This document shows, in pieces, positions 25,155 through 37,669 of a stretch of DNA of 64,000 bases; position 1 is the stretch's first letter, and every line of letters starts with the position of its first letter. Position numbers and translations under genes: made by a program. The stretch lies in NCBI GenBank assembly GCA_015956445.1, contig WIUZ02000001.1:1364001-1428000 (forward strand), in the 5' to 3' direction. The notes below the pieces were generated by a model. It was not told where the DNA came from. It made no database searches and worked only from the letters and a program-made list of their open reading frames with translations. The DNA is from Thelephora terrestris. Lineage: Eukaryota; Basidiomycota; Agaricomycetes; Thelephorales; Thelephoraceae.

Positions 25155-26893
25155 ATGCAGAGGCAGCAGCAACCAAAGCAATATTCATGCCCAACTCTTT
25201 CGTTTGACGAGATAATATCCAACTTTTTTAGTTGGGGCTTTTCAATCAGCCACGAACAGCTCCTCAGACCTTCTCAGGAGTTCGTAGTATCCATCTATTG
25301 GATTTGCCTCAACCGCATCAAAGATCTCTCTCAGGACGGGTTGGGTGATGCGGCGACTGCCACAACGGCCCTCAGAGAGCATCCAGTAAGCCCCAATACA
25401 CAAGTCTATCTATCCTTGGCTCAAGACCTATCCCCAGGATCTCTATTCGTCTGCGATCAACCGCGTTGTCTTCCTTCACCACATGTATGCTTCTGGCCAA
25501 CTTCGTATGTTCATCCTCGCTGAAGCATACTAGGAAGGGCGTGGCACACATGGCAAAAATTCCAGACTTTGATCTGCGAGATATTGCAGCTCCAGAACCG
25601 CATAGAACTCGTTCACACCTCTCTGGTTTCATAAACCTCATTAGGTTCATAGAAGAACAAGAACCACACCTCGCCTCCATTCGGAGTCGATCGTCAGCCC
25701 TCGTACAAGATAGGGAGCGCGTGGCAAAGGCTTCCCTCGAAGTCCAGCAGAAGACCTCCACAATTAGGCATGTTCAGCTTCTATCCCTAACCTTTGATGC
25801 TGACACATTTCCCAAAGGGCCAAGTACGAAGAGCTTGAACCTAGATGCGAAGCACTAAGAACTGAAAACGCACAAGGGAAAGTCAAACTGTTGATGCTCA
25901 AAGAGCTTCACAACAAGCTTACTAAAGAGAGCGAGCAAATCAAACAAGAGAAAGCCGAACAACGTCAACGCAAGGTTTTTTTCTTCATCGACTCCGCTAC
26001 GGTCACCTCTAACGAAGAAATTCAAGGATGCGATTTTGAACGAGATGTCTGTACTTTCTGATGCCGTGCTATCGACGCGTTCTCGAATCGTCCAATCCCC
26101 TGAACGCATTAAACGGAATATCGTCACCATGAGTGCAACGGCCCTCGAAGATAAAAAAATGGTTGGCACGAATGAAGCAAAGACTCGGGACCTACAAGCC
26201 AAAATCAACATACTCGTTCAGGTTGAGAAGGTCTGCAGATTTCCATCATCCCTCGTGCACTCTATTCATGGATGGCCCAGGATGTCCGTGCTTGCACAGA
26301 AGCCCTCCAAGCTATACAAAAGGAGAAGGGGTCTCTAGAAGCTTCGATAAAAGATTTGGCTGATGGCAAAGACACTCTAGAAGAGAAGAAAACGACCAAA
26401 AACGAACTTGCACTGAAACGAGAGGTCTGAGATTGACCTGCACTTTGTCTAACGGTTTGCTCACCAAAAAGCAGAGAGTCCGCAAGCAATTATTCAACGC
26501 TCAGGAAAAGCTCGATCGTGCAGTTCGTCACGCTCAAGAAAAACGAAACGCGGGCCAACAAACTATAGAACGGCTGCAAGTGGAGTATGAGGAGATGGTC
26601 GCTGAGCGACGCGATAACGACAAGGAAGTGGAAGAATATCATGTTCAAGAACGTGAGGTCCAGAAGACGGTTAGACCTGATTTCTTCGAAGGTGGCCCTA
26701 ATTTAACTTGGATAACCTAGATGGTACAACACATGAAGCAAAGTGAGAACGAGTTGAATGAACTCCTTACGGAATACTGGAAGCTGAGGCATGAAGCAGG
26801 CAAGTGTACTTTACCACGCTACAGAACAGTTCTAATAGAAAACGCTCAGACTTGTATATGGAAATCATGTCGAACAAGGTGACAGAAAGCTGA
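25155..26893 (+). CDS. NUF2: Kinetochore protein NUF2 (NDC80 complex)
   Basis: NUF2 pairs with NDC80 to bind microtubules at the outer kinetochore. The start MQRQQQPKQYSCPTLSFDEI leads straight into the calponin-homology head (WGFSISHEQLLRPSQEFV; DLYSSAINRVVFLHH; IPDFDLRDIAAPEPHRTRSH; LSGFINLIRFIEEQEP). A long coiled coil follows in many exons: Lys/Glu/Gln-rich segments such as VRKQLFNAQEKLDRAVRHAQ and IERLQVEYEEMVAERR. It ends with DLYMEIMSNKV, the usual NUF2 tail region. About nine introns are required, and the exact joins in the coiled coil are less certain than the head. Its stop codon lies 27 bp from the converging stop of the ING gene. Confidence 0.88.
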
Positions 26894-26920
26894 GGCGGGT
26901 TGATTGGAAAAGCTTTCAGG

Positions 26921-28151
26921 CTAAGTTGGGGCCTTGCGGCTGACGCCTCTCATTTCTGGTCTGCAAGTCGGGCAAAACCATTTCCCTTTTGGTGCCTTTT
27001 TGAGTCCAATGCAATCGTAATGAAACTTGAAAAGGTCAGCCAAGCACTGGAGGATAGACAACGGACCCACCCAATCGCGTGGACATTTTGCGGGGTTTTC
27101 ACACTGGACCATCTAAGATATGCTGTGAGCACGAGAAATACAACGCAAAGAGAGACATCCCGCACGGCTCCATATGACACATTATTACAGTAACAGTACC
27201 GAGGCTCGTTGGGGTCGGGTTCGTGGAGGACAACGTCTCCGACCGTCGAAGGATTTGACCGTTGTAAAGTGCGCGGGCCAAGGGCATTCTTCCTCTTTTT
27301 GCCTTTCTTGCCTTTACGAATTGGTGTCGTGTTGACCTTCACCCGAGATTGGTCTTGTATGGAAGATCCGACGGGTGGTAGTTCGTGACTACTGGATTGT
27401 TTATCCGAGGACAATGGAGGAGGTTCGATTTGGGGTCGAAGCCACCTGCCTGTGACAGTGTACGACAGGATGCGCCTCGGCTGAGAATCTGGATGGCTGG
27501 CCAAAGCAATGGCCGCTTCAACCTCTTCTATCGACTGATCAAGGAGACGAATTTGTCTGTCAACCTGATTCATTTTTAATCTACAACCGGCGACTAGGGA
27601 GCGGAGAAATGGTGAAGTACGGACGGAGTCGTATACAGACTGCGCGATGTTGACTCTTTCTTGGGCAGCGCGGGAGTTCTCTTCGGTTAACGCAGCGACC
27701 CGAGAAATTAGCCCCCTCGAACTCGACGAAGAAAGGTAACTGGGGTCCGCCAATCCTTGCCCATCGTAGCTGTGGTCAGTACGAACCTGGAGGTATTGGC
27801 GCAAGTTGTCGACCAAAACGCCGTTGTTAACTTTTCATCCGTTAGTGCCAGCCGAGACGCACTCTGATGCGGAGAACTCACGGCGTGATTGATCGTCCAA
27901 CTCGCGGATGAGAGTGAATGCGCGTTGCAATGCGAGCGGGAGTTGTTCCAAAACTTGCTTTGTCAGTTGCAGGCATGGTAGGAAGGGTGGGTAATACCTT
28001 CGTGATGTTCTTCACAGAAAGCGCCCCACGCTCCAGAGTCGACCTTCGCTTCGGCTTGCGGGGCACATTCGGAAGGACTTTCGAGGTCACTGCCGCTGTC
28101 GTCGTCGTCGGATGCAAAGGCAACTGACCTCCGCCGCTTGCGAGGCGGCAT
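26921..28151 (-). CDS. ING-family PHD protein (Yng/ING-like chromatin reader)
   Basis: ING proteins anchor histone acetyltransferase or deacetylase complexes by reading H3K4me3. The N-terminal MPPRKRRRSVAFASDDDDSG is basic then acidic. A helical ING region follows (EQLPLALQRAFTLIRELDDQ, VDNLRQYLQVRTDH). A basic linker (IRKGKKGKKRKNALG) precedes a C-terminal PHD finger: YCYCNNVSYGAMVQCEN, CPRDWFHYDCIGL and GKWFCPTCRPEM, the C4HC3 pattern with the ING-specific WFHYDC. The last intron splits the finger after GAMVQCEN. Which yeast paralogue (YNG1, YNG2, PHO23) it matches cannot be told from sequence by eye. It is divergent from the TKL gene, with 59 bp between start codons. Confidence 0.9.
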
Positions 28152-28210
28152 GAGCGCGGAGGAAGATTAAGAAGCGCTGACTGATCGAGATCGATCGCTG
28201 GTACCCCACC

Positions 28211-30324
28211 ATGAGCTCGGGAACAGGGGAAACAAGTGCAAGTCAGCGTGAGTTACATTGTTTCAAGTAGCGTGGGCTCTTTGAGATGTCGCATCCTTCT
28301 AGTTAAACAGCCGTTGGAACTTATCACCAAACATTGCAGGAAGATTTCCGTCGCCAAGGTCATTCTATCCCTCTTACCCGCCCTCTATATACTGATTAAG
28401 CGGTTCACGTCCCCCCAGCAGAAAGAAACTTCGGAGCTTGCGGATCTATGTACAAGCCTTAATAATTGTCTCAGCGATGGCACCCTCACTGCGCAACAAT
28501 ACAACTATAATGATCTCCAAAGGCCTGTCGGTTGTCGCCCTTCGATCCATCCTCTGCTGACGGACGCGGACTGACAGCGAGCTAGCCGGAGTGGAGAAAC
28601 AGCTGGCGATCTGGTCGAGGTATAATTATCCAAAGAGCTTGAGTAAGTCCGAACAATTTTCGCCTTCTCCGCAACTGAGAGGTCTGCCAGTGAAAAGAAA
28701 GGATATCGAGGCGGGTGTCACAGGGTTCCTCGAATCTATAACAAAGGTTCCCTCCAACAGCATCCGTCCAGACTTATTCCAATTGTGGTGTCACCCATAG
28801 ATTTCCCAGTGTCCAGTTGCCCAGCCCACCCCCGCCGCTTCTGGCAACCATGGGGTAAGCCCTCCTGATCGCAAGGGTACCGAACGGAGTCTCCCTCGGG
28901 GAGGAGCAGGCGATGATAGCGCCAGTGTCGCGAGTAGTCATAATGCAGGTACCTTCGTCAAATCGCAAACCGCAGAACCCGAGACAGTAGAGAGTCAATC
29001 GGCTGAGGCCAATCGACCGCCCCCTGTTAAGCAATTGGACCAAGAAGTCAGGAAAGAAGGGGACATGCCCTTTTCCGGAGGGCCGCATTGTGAACTTTGG
29101 AAAGGGCGGTGGGAGAAAGGTAGCGGGGAAGGGAACGGCGGGGAACAAATAGGTGGCGAAGGAGTGGGTGGGGAGAAAGTGAGTTTGGGCCCTATCGCCT
29201 CCATCTTGTTGACAAGGCTCTCTTCAGGTGATTTTGAAAGCACTTCGATTGACCAAGGCGCCAGAGAAAATGCGTGAGGTTCGATTCTTTCTGGCCTGTC
29301 TTCCCGCTTCTTGTTCATGTCTCTCATCAGAAACTCGAACGTGCGCTTCCGGGCTGGGCAGAACTACGCCATCAAAACATTCTGCCGTTCTATGGTTTGT
29401 TCGTTTCCCCAGCTCCTCCCCCAATCACCCTCATGGTTGCATAGGGACAATTGACAGCGCACAACGGCTTTTCATGGTGAGTGAACAATCGCGGGCGGGG
29501 AAACACCTGGGAATAGATTCGGGTCCCTTAGGTATTCCCGTGGCGTGAAAATGGAAATCTGCTTAGCTACGTCAAGAATAAACCTCAATCGGATAAAATT
29601 CTTCTGGTAAGCTCCATAGCGAATCAAGTTGGCGTCGAGCCTCATTTTCCACCGTTTAGTTACGCGGTTCCGCGAGTGGGCTGAGTTACCTCCACTCTAA
29701 GGATATCATACATGGTAGCGGTAAGTCAGCTATCGGCTTGATGTTTACCCTAGATCTGACAACTTACACAGTCAAATGCGTGAGTTTCTTATCTCGGTTT
29801 CTCATCAGTCTTTGTTGACTGAAAGCGCGCAGAACAATGTACTTGTTTCTCAGGAGGTAAAGATCACGTTTCCATACTCACAGAACAGCAGTTGACCATA
29901 CACCGATAAGGGTGAACCACAGATCTGTGACTTCGGAATCGCAACGATCATGGAAGAACGCGGCGAGAACACGGTCTCAAAGACAGTGTCATCCGCCGCT
30001 GTTGTTAGGTATGCAGCCCCAGAGCTCATCGAAAACAACGATTTCTCCGCAACGACCCATTCCGACACATACTCGTTCGCAATGCTGATACTTGAATGCA
30101 TAACGGAAAATGTGCCGTTTTCCAACATCACTCGCGATGCCGCCGTCATTCACGCGAGGATCAGCAAGAGGCAGTGCCCTCCTCGACCGGACGGCCCGGA
30201 GGAGAGGAACCGTGTCTCGGATGGGTTGTGGGACCTCATGAAGCGTTGTTGGTCTGTCAAACCTGAAATCAGACCCACAATGGAACATGTCCAGCGTTTC
30301 TTCTTGGAGCAAGCTCGGGAGTGA
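28211..30324 (+). CDS. TKL-family protein kinase-like, probably pseudokinase
   Basis: A fungal tyrosine-kinase-like kinase domain occupies the C-terminal half. It shows HCELWKGRW in the glycine-loop position, VILKALRLTKAPEKMRE (the beta-3 Lys), LRHQNILPFYGLF, YLHSKDIIHGSVKCNNVLV (catalytic loop), CDFGIAT, YAAPELIE, TYSFAMLILECIT and MKRCWSVKPEIRPTME. The catalytic loop should read HGDxKxxN, and here the Asp is Ser. The glycine loop also lacks GxGxxG, so catalysis is doubtful. The loop is built from an 8-nt microexon at 29772-29779. The N-terminal part (from ATG 28211, with a good cacc context) includes a hydrophobic helix near 28365-28400. Its exon joins before 29200 are uncertain. TKL kinases are expanded in agaricomycetes. 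Confidence 0.75.
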
Positions 30325-30495
30325 AATATATAGAGTTCTCGTTGACAAAGATTGGTTTTAAGACTACGTCATGAAAAAACATCAACAAAGAGAGGGAATC
30401 CTGCCCAAATCAACAAAAAAAAGCCTGGGGATAGATCTTGACATGGGTTGTGTTCGTTATGGGTGATACCAGGAGGGGACTGGATCAATGGTTGG

Positions 30496-31335
30496 TTAAG
30501 AGGGTGTAACCTCTTCTGACCTATCATCTCTCTGATCCTGTTGGCCAGTTCCCTGTGGTAAGCGTGCACTGATTGGAGGAAAGCCAAGGTGGGCAGGTGG
30601 TAGCGCCACCTGGCCATCAGGCCGGTGTGGCATCATGTATGGCGCATAAGGTTGAGGATATGGGGTCAAAAATGTGGTTGGATAGAAGTGTGGGTGATGA
30701 TATCCCGGTTCACCATCACCGTTTTGGTGAGGAGGCAGTCCGTGGGCCGAGATTGGGGCTGCAAGATAGAACGGGGGATAATAGATTGCTGGGTCACCCG
30801 GTTTGGGATACGGGCCAAATAAATTTGGTGAGAATCCAACTGGACTGATGAATGGTATGGCAGAGGATGCCCCTGGTATTGCTGTGGCCATCTGGATCGA
30901 CGGCTGAGTCGAGCCATCGTATGGGGGATCCAGAGAGAACGCTGTGGAACGGTGAGGTCACGGGAGATCTGCGATTAAGGCAAACGCACGTTTTCCATCG
31001 CGCTTCTTGTAAGGGCCTCGCTTGATTCCCTTCTTCCGCTCCTTGCGGTGAGAGTCGACGCACTCCTCTGCAATGCCATACTTGACACAACGGAGACACG
31101 GGCGTGCATCGTCGCACTTCTTGCAAGCCTTCTGACAGTTGGTACATGCGTTCTTGACCTGCCTGCGCTTGCTGCGGGTTGGCGGAGTGGGTACGATGCC
31201 ACTAGGGAAAGGATACATGTGCATCGGCATGCTGGAATATCCCAAAGGATGCACAGTCATAGAAGGTTGCAAATCGGTGGTTTGGCTTTCATTAGATGCT
31301 GGTTCATCTGGTTCTGGAGATGGGCTATTTGGCAT
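30496..31335 (-). CDS. Zn2Cys6 transcription factor
   Basis: A fungal binuclear zinc-cluster DNA-binding protein. The cluster follows a basic leader (TRSKRRQVKNA): CTNCQKACKKCDDARPC then LRCVKYGIAEEC, spacing C-x2-C-x6-C-x5-C-x2-C-x8-C, with one extra Cys inside. RKERKKGIKRGPYKKRDGK follows. One 53-nt intron joins this to a Pro/Tyr/Gln-rich tail (PYPKPGDPAIYYPPFYLAAP) typical of an activation region, ending EEVTPS. No fungal middle homology domain is seen. The frame stays open upstream of the first ATG (to about 31470, SHPSLSPYSHPPQTPVE) and meets a splice acceptor there, so the true start may lie in an upstream exon. The regulator's target genes are unknown. Confidence 0.85.
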
Positions 31336-31952
31336 CTCTACCGGGGTTTGTGGCGGATGAGAATAAGGGGAGAGAGATGGATGAGATGCGTACTTGGGAT
31401 GACCGTGGCTTAGAGGACGGTCAGTGGGAATCGAAGCTGGTGCTCCTGAGCGGCGCAGCGTCGTGCCCTGCTAAGAGGGAGAGCAGATGCCTAGATAAAT
31501 AGGTGTTAGAAGTGGCATTGTCCAGAGGATGAAAGTCGAAGCATGATCACCACAAGAGAGGGCGACGGCAAACACGAAGACCAACCATCGCAGCGAAATC
31601 CTGCTCCGATTGAATAAACCCCGCTCGAGTCGCTTTCCCTATCTAATACCCTTCGGTAAACTTGTATAAGACCCTATCATAATTTGTTTGAACAGGTTTG
31701 TAATGACACTACGTTTTGTTTTGTAGACGACTACATCTCCTCACTTGTTTGCCACGTGTTGGGCACTGACCGGGAGCTCTCATTGAACTCCCTCCCTCCC
31801 TCCCCCTCAACCTCGACATCGCCGCCCGTGGCGGTCAAGTCCTGCCAGAAAGCATTCGCTGACTTCTGTCCTCCTACTTTCTCGTATTTCTTTTCGTGCT
31901 GCTCTCCCTTGTCTCTCTTTTTGCCTCTTCCTACGCCGTCTCCCCTCGTATA
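31336..31952. promoter_or_regulatory. Shared divergent upstream region
   Basis: 617 bp between the zinc-cluster factor (minus) and the POM1-like kinase (plus). Part of it (to about 31470) may be coding for the factor. The remainder holds CT-rich blocks next to the kinase start (31780-31950) and no other gene that I can see. Both promoters probably lie here. Confidence 0.4.
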
Positions 31953-34900
31953 ATGTCTTCCCCAGCTCCAGCCCAAGTGGCTCCTGACAACCTGAGTGCA
32001 CGACAACGAGCCCGTCCAACCCTTCTGGATTTAGGAAATCCGGACTCTCCGGATGACGCCCCATCAGATATTTCGCAAGACCCTACGGTCGTCGTGAGAG
32101 AGGTGAGGTCTGTGTTAAATTACGCCTGGTTGACTATCTCAATGCTCTTCATTTCGATGCTCAGCCTCGCCTTTACGGCTCTTTGGCAAGGTGTACTCAT
32201 GAACCAGAAGTCGATCCGCTGCCGCGTTCGGCCTCGTCCTCATCATCCCTCGATCCCTATTATTTCACCGCCCACACCCCAGATCTTCCCCAGTCAACGT
32301 TAAACGCAAATCCTCCAGTACCTCGGACTCCCGAAATACGTCGTCATGTCACCGAACCCATCACCCCCGCTAGGGACCCCGCTTCAATTGATCGACGTGG
32401 CCTTGTGGGTGTTGGAGAACTGGCGACTCCTCGGTGGACGCGTGCACCACGGGTGGATGATGACGAAGATCAAACGGACTTCACTCTCAACGATCATGAC
32501 GGAGATTACGAACAGGAGGATCCTGACAGCCCTTGGACGATTGAGGCTCGAGATGGCGAGACGGAGAGTATAGATGTAGGTCGCCCATTCTTTAATAATG
32601 CTTGTCATGCTGATCAACATCTAGGTATCCGATGTCCCTCAACCCCCTCGTTCCGTAAGGATCCACCCTTCAATGGCCGATGAAAGTGGCGGCGAGGAAA
32701 TCTTGTATCCTAGACAATCGTCACAATCAGAGCAACGTCCTCTGCAGCACATCCCCGCTCATGAATTGGATCAGGCGCCACTCTCCGACCCACCTGGCAA
32801 TACATCCCGGATAGGACCTAGTCAACCACTCTCGAAAGATCGTAAACACCGCGGCCTCGGGGTTGGGCCCCCTCCAGGGCAGAAAACCAAAGATCGAAGA
32901 CGGGATCAGAATCTCACACCATCGAAGGAAAGTATCGGTGTCAAAAGTGATAAACATTCCAGGAACTCTTCAATTGGCTCCTCGCCAAGTCATGATCACA
33001 GTCGCAGGGTCCACACCACGGATTTCTCTCACCTACCGCCTTCTCCGTCAACATCATCCATCCATCACCTACTGAAAGGTACCGGCAACATCATGCACAG
33101 CCCATCCAATGTAGCGCAATCGCTATTGCGTGGAACTCAGGAGGGTTGGTCTGGGATGGATGACGAGGCGACGATTGACGCTCTCCGCAAGTTGGATGGC
33201 CTATCAAGCAAGAGTGCACACGCTAGCTCCCGTGTCAGCGCAGGTGGTGCTTCAAGGGCGAATAGTCTCAGCCGTCCCGGCACGCCTGCGAAACCGACGA
33301 CTTCTCAGTGGGAGGGTGTTGACGGGAAGCGCACCAGTCGACGGATCAGCACTCGGATCGAATCTGGTTCGGAGGGCAAGCGAGACTCCGGTTCCAGCGG
33401 CCGCAATCGAACAGGAGAGCATCCTACGGAGGGTGTAGAGCTTCATTCGGTCGCCACGACAAGTGACGACGCCAACGGGCCTATTCCTTCCGATCGGGTG
33501 GTTAGGAAGACATCTGCTCGACTCAGCTACAACACGAAGCGTGCCTCCACCTCCTCTGCCAATCACACAAGCCCCACAACCAGCTCCAGGGACTCGGCGT
33601 CTCTTTCTGCAAGTACCAGCGTAACTTCTGTTTCCACCACTTCCGGGAGGTACCCTGGCGTAAAACCCAAACGGAACAGCACCGACGTACATTCTGCAGG
33701 CGAATCTGCCAGCGACAAGGAACGTGCGGGGTCTGGCCAGGAATCAGCCCTTGAACAAAACGTTCCCCCTGTACCTCCATTGCCTAAGGGCTTGTCTACC
33801 TATCGTTCGCCCCCGCCATCATCGTCAACCGCCATCTTCCCCCAATATAACCAACTGGAACACCATGAGTCTGTCGTAGAGGATGAAGATGCAGATAGAA
33901 CCTTCTCTGCCGATATTCCACCTACACGGACCCCTTCCAAAAGCACACATTATCTGAATGGCCAAGATCCACCAACGGGGGGATATCTCATGCCAGGGTC
34001 TGCCCCAGCAATAATGAAAACACCTTCCAAGAAGTGGAGCTTTACGAATGCATTCAAACTCGCCGCCTCCCCCACGTCTACAGCCCATAAGGACAAACAT
34101 TCAGGGAGCCCGTTTTCTGCGACCACAGCTCAAATTCGTAAATCCCTGTCCAAGGATCGGTCGCTCGTGAATGCCTCTTCCGAGACTTGGTCAGCTGGGC
34201 AACCCGATGCAATGACTTCCGCCACTTCACTGACATCCCTCTCTTCTGTTGGCCACCCTGCAAACACGAACGTGATATCGTCCCATGTCGTGGAAGACCG
34301 TACTTCTGAAAGCGATCATCCAAACAGAATGGAATACTCCACTGGCTCTAACACCAACACGACACTGCCCCCGCCCGCTCCGTTGAGTCCCACTTCTTCT
34401 GTACATCAAGGCTCCGCATCATCAAAACGCCTTACCCCCTCTTCCATTCCTTTTTTCCGTCGCTCGTCGTCGCAATCTATCCACTTTCCTTCTAGCGCGA
34501 TCCCGAATTCAACATCCCCCACCACCTCATCTGCATCATACTCTGGTACCAGGGCTGCACGGCCAAAATCCGGCTCCTCTCCTTCTACTGAGCTCCCTAG
34601 CACTTCCTCCTTGTCGACGCCAAGCACGAACAGGAAGTCCTCTATGTTGAGCCTGGGTATTCCATCTCTACTCAAAGGCTCAAGTTCAAGAAAGAGCCTC
34701 CATGGAGGGGATAAAAGTGACACGGGAAGAGACTCGGATCGAGATGCGAGCAGGTCGAAGCAGAAAGAGAAAGATAAGATAGAGAGGTCAAAGTTGAAAA
34801 AGGAGGATAAAGAACGAAGTGAAAGTCGTATCTCGGTCCTCATGGGGAGGAAACGCGGAAAGGTTGGTGATCCCTGGGGTTTCCAAGAATGTTGCTGAAA

Positions 34901-37669
34901 ATGTTATAGACGTTGTCATCAACTGATCCTAAAAAGGCCAAGCCCGTCAGCCTCCCACCAATGCAAGTCGCTGCTATTCCTCCGTCTACCGCCAATCGAG
35001 TTGCAGGCTTAAAGTCATCTTCAAATTCGACGCTTCCGTCTACTTCCTCGACCCCTCGGAGTTCTATCACCTCTCGCGCCACCTCTCACACTGCGAGCTC
35101 GATGCAAAAACAATCTGATACTTCTTTGAGGAGGCATCAATTGCCCACAATCGCGGGGTCTCCTTCTGTGGGCACTGTGGGTCATACGTCATCAAAAGAA
35201 GGCCCCCCATTGTCATCAAACAACACATCATCGGCATTGTCGAAGGAGACTCCAACAAAGATACCCCGTATCGCTAGTCGATCGTCAACAGTCACTTCTC
35301 CTACACTCAAGAGTCGCCGCACAAGTGCTCACGTAAGCGAAACAACACCGTCCAGCGAGTCGCCCACTGCGAGCCACGAGTTTTTCAACGAGTTTGGAAT
35401 TTTGGAAACGCCGCCCACAAGTACAAAATTACCCCCCTCCCGCCATTCTGTTCGTGCCTCTCCGTCAACGACAGGGTCAGTTTCCAGAGTCCCACGACAG
35501 TCTACCACTTCTTCATCCTCCAACCTGGTGGCATCTGTCACTCGGAAGGCGAACAGAGAATCCTTGTCGTTTGCCGGTCTCAGGAAGGCGTCAACAAGCT
35601 CTGTCACATCATTCAACGTGCCCGCTGAGACCAGTACATCCCATCACAGATTTTCTGCCTTGTCACCTTCAAAGGGTCTAAAACTTTTGTCCCCGAAGGT
35701 GTCGCTCTCTGCGGCTAGGATCCCCAGCTCTTCGGCTTCGCATTCACACAGATATACAGTGACATCACCGAGTTCCAGTCAACAGTCACTGTTGACGCCA
35801 TCCTCCTCCCCAAATACTGTTGTAGATGAGGACGAGGTCGTTGGTGATGAAGAAATGCTCCAGTATATCAAACGGCAACAAGCCAAGAGGTTGGCCCACG
35901 GTGCGACTCAGGAAGAGTTGGACGAGCTCCTTCGGTTCCCCGAACCACTTCCGCCCGTCCCCCCGCTACTCCCCGCTGGTATGTTTGTCTATCTCTTTGT
36001 GGGTCGACCAGATTTCTTATCACTATTTGTAGCTGTGTTGAAGAGTACTCAAGCCCAATACCTTTCCCCCTACGAGAGGAAGGAAATCCTTGACTATCAA
36101 GCAGTGTACTTCATCGGTGCAAGAAGTGAGAAGAAGCAGGCAACACCGGAGAACGCGACAAACAATCATGGCTATGACGATGAACGTGGTGACTACCAGG
36201 TTGTTACACATGACCATTTAGCATTCCGATACGAAGTCACGGACACCCTTGGGAAAGGTTCATTTGGCCAGGTCCTTAGTTGCCGCGATCATTGTACCGG
36301 CCAGTCGGTTGCCGTCAAGATCATTCGAAATAAGAAACGTTTCCATCACCAAGCCTTGGTTGAGATAAAGATTCTCGATAATCTTCGGAAATGGGTCTGT
36401 AAACACTCATTCTTTGCATCCTCTTTGCTCACCAAATTCTCAAGGATCCTGACGATAAACACAACGTCATCAAGATGACGGAACATTTCTACTTTCGAGG
36501 CCACCTCTGTATTGCTATGGAGCTTCTGAGCATCAACCTCTACGAACTCATCAAAGCAAACGGCTTTGTTGGTTTTACAAGTTCCCTCATCCGCCGTTTT
36601 ACGAGTCAGATGTTAATGTCATTGTCCCTGATGAGACATCACCGCATTGTTCACTGTGATCTGAAGCCAGAGGTAAATCCCTCTATCCGCCTCTTCAAAG
36701 CCATGTGTTGACTGTACGTAGAATGTTCTGCTTAAACACCCTGCGAAAAGTGCCATCAAGGTGATTGATTTCGGAAGCAGCTGTTTAGAACATGAGAAAA
36801 GTGCGTATCCCCCAACCTACTCCACTCCTCTCCCTTTTTTCACAGTAGTCAAGTGTACACGTACATCCAAAGCCGCTTCTATCGCTCGCCTGAAGTAATT
36901 CTCGGTATGAGCTACCACATGGCCATCGATATGTGGAGCCTGGGGTGTATCATGGCCGAGCTTTACACCGGCTTTCCTATTTTCCCGGGCGAGAATGAGC
37001 AAGAGCAACTCTCCTGCATCATGGAAATCTTGGGGGTCCCAGAGAAGGAATTTATCAATCGCAGTTCTCGGAAACGTTTGTTCTTTGGTGGGATTCGCTT
37101 ACTCTCCCGACTGGCACCTAGCTAATGTGTCTGAACAGATTCGACAGGGGCACCACGTCCTGTCGTGAATTCAAAAGGGAGGCGTAGAAGACCTGGGACA
37201 AAGAGTTTGGCTCAAGTACTCCGTACGGACGACCACCTCTTCGTTGATTTTATAGCCAAGTGCCTCGTCTGGGATCCAGAGCGACGGATGAAACCGCAGG
37301 CTGCATTACGACACGACTTCATCACATCAGGGCGGCGACATCGGATTACCAGCCCAAGTCCTTCCGTGTCCAAACCTCTGACTTTGCCATTGTCCAGCAA
37401 ACAAAAGGGAGGGGAGACTCCGAAAAAATCACAGATCAGTGCACCGACGCCGCTCACGGCTCGGTCATCGCGCACCACCCTTCCAACGACGCCAAGCACC
37501 TTGTCCTCCCTAACCCTGAATACATCTCGATCTCATCGCACCTCTCAACAACAACCATACTCGGGATACTATTCGGCAAGGACGATCAATAGTCTCACGG
37601 TGCGCAGGGTTTGTTATATTACCGTTTCGAAAACTCACCCCGTCGCAGAGTACTGCCAAGACCACTTGA
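31953..37669 (+). CDS. POM1: DYRK-family kinase, POM1-like
   Basis: POM1 is the cortical DYRK kinase that sets cell-tip identity and division-site and size control in fission yeast. The protein is about 1,740 residues. The first 1,300 or so are Ser/Pro/Thr-rich and disordered. The DYRK homology box ([19 protein letters not shown]) precedes the kinase domain: [49 protein letters not shown], and the activation-loop [17 protein letters not shown]. About nine introns are present. The last one gives a short exon ending NSLTSTAKTT. The [15 protein letters not shown] motif is typical of the DYRK2/POM1 branch rather than YAK1. The long tail matches the disordered membrane-binding region in POM1, but sequence there is not conserved, so orthology is likely, not proven. 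Confidence 0.85.

Noticed and set aside
33252-33692. Long minus-strand ORF opposite the POM1-like gene
   Set aside because: It is antisense to a Ser/Pro-rich disordered coding exon; such composition leaves the opposite strand free of stops. No family resemblance.
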